From Periconia sp. R9002 (Eukaryota; Ascomycota; Dothideomycetes; Pleosporales; Periconiaceae), in the NCBI GenBank assembly GCA_023627715.1, contig JAMAHW010000163.1:1-34310 (forward strand): 34,310 nucleotides of DNA, in the 5' to 3' direction. This document shows positions 29,216 to 34,310 of this stretch, piece after piece. Numbering within the stretch: position 1 is the first letter of the stretch; every line of letters starts with the position of its first letter. The notes beneath the pieces are model-generated. The model did no database searches. It was not told where the DNA came from and saw nothing but the letters and a program-made list of their open reading frames with translations. The translations under genes were made by a program, and so were the position numbers.

Positions 29216-30061
29216 CTAGCCATCGTTTTGAAAGTCGACTCGAAGCGTCGCCACTACATCCTCGTACGCGCCAAAATACATCTCAATCAACCCGTCTTCC
29301 GCAGCTGGAGTCGTGAATGTCTTTAGTTTACTCGGACGGTAGTACTTGATATTTTCTGCGCATCCCTCGTTTACAGACATAATCCGCTCAATTCCGTCGT
29401 TGCAGAGGTCATAGACGCCACCGGCGATAGCCTTGATTTCATCAACCGTTGCCTTAGCAGGGGGAACAAAGTTCAAGAGATAATGCGCTGTGAGCTTACG
29501 CGGTTCTTCAAGCTGGTGTCCCCGCTTATTGTGCCCATTCGTTAAAAAGTTGATAAACGCTCCAACCCCACCGTCGGCGTTGAGCCCGTTAGCATCAATC
29601 TGCTTCTTCAGCTCCCCGCAGACCTGGCTTGTCGTGGAGACAATGTCGGGAGCAAACATGAATACGTTGTGTATCCCGCGCCCGACCTTGTCGCATTCGG
29701 CCTGTTTCTTTAGTCCTAGGTTCTTCCCTAGGACTTTAACCATGTCCACTAGGTCGCGTGCCTTGACAGTTTCAGGAGTCTCGGATTCGTAGGTGAGCTC
29801 ACCCTCATTAGTGCCATCTCCGTCGGGGAGCGTCGTGTTCTCGCGCTTTGCCTTTGACTGTCCTGTCCCCTTCGCTAGACAGTCGCGAAAGTCCTGTGGG
29901 CTAGGCTTCCCTTCTTGAGGATAATTGGGATACTTTGCGTTTACGCATCGCATATATGGCGAGTAATGGGGTTCATCTCGAGCTCCGATAGAGATTGGGT
30001 TCGCACGGGCCGAGATGATCCCTACTGCCATGGCGGCAAAGATGGCTACGTCGTACTTCAT
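29216..30061 (-). CDS. Secreted protein of unknown function, six cysteines
   Basis: 281 aa, single exon, ATG at 30061. 'MKYDVAIFAAMAVGIISARA' is a convincing signal peptide, with cleavage likely before 'NPISIG'. Six cysteines follow in the mature part ('MRC', 'RDC', 'AEC', 'QVC', 'DLC', 'EGC'), an even number fitting three disulphides. A dibasic 'AKR' near residue 73 could be a Kex2 site. The remainder is predicted largely helical by eye. I recognise no family. Its position among repeats beside another small secreted protein fits an effector-type or accessory gene; that is inference. It is not similar to the protein at 26945. Confidence 0.75.
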   Translation of the reverse strand: MKYDVAIFAAMAVGIISARANPISIGARDEPHYSPYMRCVNAKYPNYPQEGKPSPQDFRDCLAKGTGQSKAKRENTTLPDGDGTNEGELTYESETPETVKARDLVDMVKVLGKNLGLKKQAECDKVGRGIHNVFMFAPDIVSTTSQVCGELKKQIDANGLNADGGVGAFINFLTNGHNKRGHQLEEPRKLTAHYLLNFVPPAKATVDEIKAIAGGVYDLCNDGIERIMSVNEGCAENIKYYRPSKLKTFTTPAAEDGLIEMYFGAYEDVVATLRVDFQNDG

Positions 30062-30379
30062 GATGACGTTGTAGGATAGCTACGATGGCCTGGGCAGAGA
30101 CGGCGTGTGATTCTGAAAAGAAGGGTTATAACACAAAGTAGTAAGGTGTCGTAGAGTAATAGGGTCAGCTTTTGCAACTCCCCTAAGGTTATCTTATAGT
30201 CTCTCTAATATTAAGCGTCATCATCGTCTGCGGCAACCGTGCAGTAAGGCAGACTGACTCTTGTCGTTTCCGGTAACAGCGGATGATTCTCGCGAACGCG
30301 TAATGTGATACATCTACATAATCGTGTATACTAGTCGCTATCCCTTCATAATCCTGTTCTTTTGATGGCGTACGAACAT
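30062..30379. other. Upstream region of the secreted-protein gene
   Basis: A TTATAA lies at about 30126, some 65 bp before the ATG on the minus strand, and may be its TATA element. Otherwise nothing seen. Confidence 0.35.
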
Positions 30380-30525
30380 ATCCCAGTGTCTCAGTTGACT
30401 AGTTTTGTTGTTCTCCACCGTCCAATGTCTGGGTTGAGTAGTCCTGTAATTTCCACTGTCCAACGTCTTGGTTAGATCCACTTTTTATTTCTACCGGTCA
30501 ATGTCTCGGTTGAATATTTCACGCT
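30380..30525. repeat. 38-bp degenerate tandem repeat, about 3.8 units
   Basis: Units start at 30380, 30418, 30456 and 30494. Shared core is (T/A)CC(A/C)A(A/G)TGTCT..GTTGA, followed by a T-rich half. Units are roughly 60-70 percent alike by eye. They lie about 320 bp upstream of the secreted-protein gene. Confidence 0.6.
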
Positions 30526-30554
30526 AGCACCTCCTCTATGCTATTTCCGAGACA

Positions 30555-31155
30555 ATAGGTTCGAAGACGGCGCAGTGCGGTCGGAGACAACTAGAAACCA
30601 TACGCCGCGCGAAGCGAGACAGCGGGGAACGTTCTCAACGGCCTACGCCGCTTATCCTTCGACATCACTTCTTCTTCCTTCACGCTACCGTATCTTCTAC
30701 GCCATTCACCTAAACGAGAAACTCTGCCTCTATTACATCACGCCCAACACCGACAGGACTCAGGCTGCTACACCCTCCAATCTTAATCCTGTATTCCATC
30801 TGACCGCAGCACACCCGTAGCCGCTTCAAACCCATCAGTATGGCAAATGGGAGCGGGGAGAAGGGGGAAGCATACGTGCGTGCCTGTAAGCTGGATCAAG
30901 ACCAGTGAATCCCTCACCCGACCCCAGCCCATCTAGTGCCATCACACGTCCATCCGTGCAGGCTGCTAGACGCCGAGGAGGGGAGACTCATCCCTCCCTA
31001 GCAAACGGGATTTTCCACCTGCACAGCCTACCTAGAAATTAGATCTTATCTAAACAGGTTCAGCCGAGGGCAAGACTTTGGGGAAGATGCATGGGAACTG
31101 GTCGGACGAGAAACAGTACGCTTATTTTTCTGCCCATGCTCACGAAGTAAGGCAC
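30555..31155 (+). pseudogene. Repeat module, copy 3: decayed copy of the unknown gene
   Basis: Starts with the leader (CGCCGCGCGAAGCGAGACAG, compare copy 1 at 25728) and continues with blocks similar to the gene at 25849: 'CGCAGCACACCCGTAGCCGC', 'CCCCAGCCCATCT', 'ACACGTCCATCC', 'GACGCCGAGGAGGGGAG', and near the end 'GCTCACGAAGTAAGG'. The frame is broken many times and no long product remains. The order of blocks is unchanged, so this is an old collinear copy. Confidence 0.65.
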
Positions 31156-31463
31156 CCTAAGCGTGCAGAAAGCTAAGCGTCTACGTGTGGAGAGACTGCC
31201 CACGCAGCTCCTACAACAGGGACCGCTACAATCCTTCGTGTACGCCCCACAGAACCTGAACTCTTCTGCTCCCCCGCTCCTCTTGTAAAACAGGGCGCAG
31301 TGGTTAAGGAAAAGACTCACAAGGCGTAACGTTAGCGCTAGGTACATCTGACTGCCTCTCTAGAGAGTAAGTTACATCTCTATAATGACGTGATCTGTAG
31401 GCGCCTGCTCGTCCTTATCTCCCTTGTGCACTAAATACTACGAAGCCACCGCAGCTCCTAACC
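31156..31463. other. Intergenic, upstream of membrane-protein gene
   Basis: No gene, RNA or repeat recognised. Confidence 0.35.
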
Positions 31464-32135
31464 ATGCTCTCTGCTAGCCTTCAGGCACGATCCCACACGC
31501 TAGGACTCCGAGCTCGCAACACCTCTGTGCAGACAGAGGCTACCCGCCAGGGGCTAGAAATCACTGCAGGAGTGCTTGGTTGCCTTGCTCTTATCATTCT
31601 CACTCTCGCTGGCGTCTTCTATCTTGTACAATGGCACCGGCAGCATAGGAGGTTTCACCTGGAGAACTCGGCAGGAGGGCAAGAGCAGATTTCGAGGTTT
31701 CACGCTCCAACACTTCGGTATCCAGACACCAAAAGCCTACCCCCACTTCCGCTACACGCTTCCAAAAGTCCGCTAAGCCAAAGCTCCCGCTCATCCTCGG
31801 CAGAAACACCGGACTGGCTGAGGATACCCCTGGCCCTGCCGCCACCGCTTGCGGTATCTTGTCCTACCGCAGTACCTGAGGGGATTCCGCGTCTGTATGC
31901 ACCGCATAGATTAGGAGATCGGCAGCCTTCTATCTGGACAGGCAACTCACCTTCTGTCTACTCAGCTCAGGAGCTGAGGGCCTCCAACAGCAACCTATTC
32001 GGAGGGGACACGACAACTAATGGATTGGAAGAATGGGATATCGATGGGTTGGGGCGTAAAATCGCTACGCAACCGTTGCGAATAAACACCAACTATGCGA
32101 AAAGAGACACATTAGTACAGGGTACATACTTCTAG
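31464..32135 (+). CDS. Single-pass membrane protein, unknown
   Basis: 223 aa, single exon. One hydrophobic span, 'ITAGVLGCLALIILTLAGVFYLV' at about residues 32-54, is followed by a basic 'QWHRQHRR', so the C-terminal 165 residues probably face the cytosol. That tail is rich in serine and proline and looks disordered ('KSLPPLPLHASKSPLSQSSRSSS'). The short N-terminal part has no clear signal peptide. Such one-span, Ser/Pro-tailed proteins are common in Pezizomycotina and often carry an N-terminal extracellular domain, which may be lost or lie in an unseen upstream exon. No family recognised. Confidence 0.55.
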   Translation: MLSASLQARSHTLGLRARNTSVQTEATRQGLEITAGVLGCLALIILTLAGVFYLVQWHRQHRRFHLENSAGGQEQISRFHAPTLRYPDTKSLPPLPLHASKSPLSQSSRSSSAETPDWLRIPLALPPPLAVSCPTAVPEGIPRLYAPHRLGDRQPSIWTGNSPSVYSAQELRASNSNLFGGDTTTNGLEEWDIDGLGRKIATQPLRINTNYAKRDTLVQGTYF

Positions 32136-32464
32136 CTAGAGCGAGGCTGTTCCCCTATTTTGCTCCTTGTATGCTGCTTCCTGTATATATGTTATGCTTT
32201 TGCTATCGCTGCCCTTATCCTCTCTGCTTGGGCGCCTCATCCACCACCCATGTCTTTATGCTACACTGGTCACTCACGTGACTGCGCGCCTCCCTCGCGT
32301 TGCTACCTTCCTGAACGCGTCAACTGCTCGTTCAGCTCACTTATACATCTCATGAGCAAGCCCTCCCGCTTCTTGCCTGCTTCTTCTTCCTTATAAAAAA
32401 AAAAAAAAAAAAAAATTCCCGCCAACCCTTACCCTCTGCTGTGCATGGGGATACGGGCTGGGGT
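32136..32464. other. Intergenic with poly-A run
   Basis: A run of about 20 A lies at 32395-32414. Short open frames only. Confidence 0.4.
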
Positions 32465-32495
32465 GGGGTTGCGTATCTCCGAGATACGCAACCCC
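32465..32495. promoter_or_regulatory. Perfect 15-bp palindrome with 1-nt spacer
   Basis: Left arm GGGGTTGCGTATCTC, one C, right arm GAGATACGCAACCCC: a perfect inverted repeat 275 bp upstream of the ATG at 32770. Its core CGTATCTC-N-GAGATACG recurs at 32661. A protein dimer site is the simplest reading; cruciform or element end are alternatives. Confidence 0.6.
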
Positions 32496-32660
32496 CAACT
32501 ACTTTTTGCTCCACACGCAGCACGATACAGTAAACCTGACATGTAGTGGGCTTCTTTTTCTAACACCAATGCACCCGCCTACGTACCTTCCTAGATCGCG
32601 AGGCTGTTCGCGGTGGGATGGCAGTTGGGGTGTTGTGCGTGCACGGGCTGCGGTTGGGTT

Positions 32661-32677
32661 CCGTATCTCGGAGATAC
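32661..32677. promoter_or_regulatory. Second copy of the palindrome core
   Basis: CGTATCTC-G-GAGATACG, identical arms to the core at 32473-32487, 93 bp before the ATG at 32770. The flanks differ, so only the 17-bp core is conserved. Confidence 0.6.
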
Positions 32678-32769
32678 GCTCGGTTCGTCACCTCTTTCTT
32701 GACTTTCCACCTCCGCTTCCTTTCCTTTCCTTTCCTTTCCTCTTCTCCTCCTCTTCCTGATCGAACAGC

Positions 32770-34310
32770 ATGCATTGGACTGCTATCCTCGACTATGCCG
32801 CTGCCCGGCCAGACGGCGGCCCCCGCAGCTTCCCTGCCGCTACCGAAGGACGCTTTCTGCGCGACTTCCCCTACGACCCTCCTGACAAGTCGTACGAAAA
32901 GCTCTTTTCCCGCCAAATCGCCGTTCCCAGCACCTCCCAACGCTCGCAAGCAACTCACCACAGCGCCGGTTGGCTGATCCCTGACGACGTTAGCACGTGC
33001 AAGCCCGTCCTCATTGCCCCCTCGCTTCTCTCTGCCATCAGCCTCATACGCGAGATCCTCCCACCTAGCACGCTACCTGACTATGCGTGGCAGAGCCTTG
33101 TTCTTGCCGCGCGGCGCCTTGCCTCCGATCCCGAACAGCCAGGTGACGTGGACAGCTCAGACAGCCCCGGCAGTCCTGACCGCGCGCCTCCTTCAGCACA
33201 GAGAGCCTCTGCCGTCGCTTCCTCTTCTTCCAAGCGCATACGCTCACATTCCCGCACCCCTACAGCCAAGCGCCCCCGTTTGGATCCGTCTCCACCCTTC
33301 TCCTCCCCTCCTCCGTCCCCAGGTCCTCCGTCTCCACCTGCTGCTCAGCCCCAGGCGCAATCTCCTCCCCCCCTCACTCAACCTCTGGAGCCGGGATCAC
33401 CAAGCCAGTTGCCCGACTCGCCTGTCTACGTCACGACCGTGACCAACAACAACCGTCGCGCAGAGCGGGAGCGCGAGCGTAAGCAGGCAGCCCGTCGCCG
33501 GCAGAACAGACTGAACCTGGGTCTGCCTCCCCCCCCTGACAAAGCTGCCCGCCGCGAGATCTCCGCGTACGAGTCCATCGGGCGACAGGACGAGAGCGAC
33601 GTCGCCTGGATCCTCAAGCAGGATGCCGGCAACGGGGAGAACCTGATGACGGCGGCCGCCAGCCCGTACGCAACCGCCACGAGCATGCTGGAGAAGGCGC
33701 GTGCTCTCGGCAGCCCTACGGCACAGCGCCACGCTGCTGCGTTCCTGTCCGCCTGGCGCTCTCGCGGCAGCCCCTTCCCGGTGGCCGGCCAGGTGGCCAG
33801 CCAGATGGCCTTGTCCGTGGACGGCGCCAATGCCTTGCCGGCAACGCAGCTGGTCCCCTGGAAGGCTACCCGCCCAGCCAGCGCTGTCGACAGCGCATTC
33901 TGCTCGGCCTACCAGCTGGTCGAGCACTACGAAAACCGCCTGGCTGCCGTTCACATCGAGTACCGCTGGGCCATGGCCTTCCTGGGCCGCGCGTACGCCG
34001 ACAAGATCGCTAGCTTGGAAGGCACAAACGCCCGGGGCAACCAACGTAGCAGCGCCATTGCCGCGCTTCTGCAGGCGGTCACCCCGGACGGCTGCAAGCC
34101 GACAGAGGCCGTTCGACGAGCGTTTAAGCTTCGCCTGAATCGAGCAGCTCGTTGGTATCATGCTGCCATCACGCTGGATTGGGGGTGCTTGTGTCTCATG
34201 TCGGACGACATAAGTCCCAAGTGGGTGGAGCAGACGCTGCGCGTGGGCGAGTGGAAGCTCTGGCTGGAGGTGGTGAAGAAGGTCAACCCCGACGCTCACC
34301 AGGCGAGCCA
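32770..34310 (+). CDS. Large GC-rich unknown protein, 3' end outside window
   Basis: Open without a stop from the ATG at 32770 to the end of the window, at least 513 codons. An in-frame TGA at 32758 and a TTTCC-rich tract upstream support this start. N-terminal 110 residues look folded ('DFPYDPPDKSYEKLFSRQ', 'GWLIPDDVST'). Then follows a Ser/Pro-rich low-complexity region (about 125-220). Next is a basic cluster from about 226 ('NNNRRAERERERKQAARRR') without a leucine zipper. From about 270 onward it is helical and alanine-rich ('YQLVEHYENRLAAVHIEYRWAMAFLG', 'RAARWYHAAITLDWGCLC', 'WVEQTLRVGEWKLWLE'). I do not recognise the family. GC content and codon use differ from the AT-rich surroundings, which suits a gene of a repeat or mobile element. 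Confidence 0.65.
   Translation, partial: MHWTAILDYAAARPDGGPRSFPAATEGRFLRDFPYDPPDKSYEKLFSRQIAVPSTSQRSQATHHSAGWLIPDDVSTCKPVLIAPSLLSAISLIREILPPSTLPDYAWQSLVLAARRLASDPEQPGDVDSSDSPGSPDRAPPSAQRASAVASSSSKRIRSHSRTPTAKRPRLDPSPPFSSPPPSPGPPSPPAAQPQAQSPPPLTQPLEPGSPSQLPDSPVYVTTVTNNNRRAERERERKQAARRRQNRLNLGLPPPPDKAARREISAYESIGRQDESDVAWILKQDAGNGENLMTAAASPYATATSMLEKARALGSPTAQRHAAAFLSAWRSRGSPFPVAGQVASQMALSVDGANALPATQLVPWKATRPASAVDSAFCSAYQLVEHYENRLAAVHIEYRWAMAFLGRAYADKIASLEGTNARGNQRSSAIAALLQAVTPDGCKPTEAVRRAFKLRLNRAARWYHAAITLDWGCLCLMSDDISPKWVEQTLRVGEWKLWLEVVKKVNPDAHQAS

Noticed and set aside
33397..34299. 300-codon open frame on the minus strand
   Set aside because: It lies antisense to the long plus-strand frame from 32770; GC-rich third positions create it. 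Its translation lacks any domain pattern, while the plus frame is open over the whole length.

Overview
The window reads as nuclear DNA of a filamentous ascomycete (Pezizomycotina; a Dothideomycete is my best guess, by inference). Most introns are 47-67 nt with GT...AG ends, the genes belong to families typical of these fungi (Zn2Cys6 regulators, PTR2 transporter, AMID-like flavoprotein, NACHT-type WD40 repeats, OrsD/RecQ helicases), and an AT-rich repeat zone carries stop codons of the CpA-to-TpA type that repeat-induced point mutation (RIP) makes. No prokaryotic operon, tRNA or rRNA was seen.

Left part (1-17 kb), ordinary gene space with scars: the 3' end of a fungal transcription factor (1-1024), a classical short-chain dehydrogenase (minus), an orphan WD40 protein cut in its eighth blade, an NAD-epimerase-like Rossmann protein, an AMID/AIF2-like FAD oxidoreductase, a ketopantoate-reductase-like protein (minus), a complete Zn2Cys6 regulator with an 18-nt exon in its zinc cluster (minus), a collapsed NRPS adenylation domain and a PTR2 peptide transporter. 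Two regulators, four redox enzymes, an NRPS relic and a transporter side by side could be the remains of a secondary-metabolite locus, but that is inference.

Middle (17.3-25.2 kb), a minus-strand array of OrsD/RecQ-type elements like fungal telomere-linked helicases: an isolated OrsD head (17.3-17.5 kb), one almost full-length element (17.7-22.7 kb) broken by a 1-nt frameshift, a TGG-to-TAG stop, loss of helicase motifs I/Ia and a C-terminal frameshift, and the tail of a second divergent element (24.6-25.2 kb) with a CAG-to-TAG stop. Between the two larger copies lie 31-bp tandem repeats and an AT-rich, G-poor block.

Right part (25.2-34.3 kb), accessory and probably subtelomeric: a module of an unknown internally repetitive protein plus a small secreted protein occurs once intact, once as an internally deleted fusion and once as a decayed copy. 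A second secreted cysteine-containing protein, a single-pass membrane protein and a GC-rich unknown reading frame that runs off the window follow. That last frame is preceded by two copies of a palindrome.

Exon boundaries were worked out by hand from splice signals, reading-frame phase and family conservation; they are not transcript-supported.
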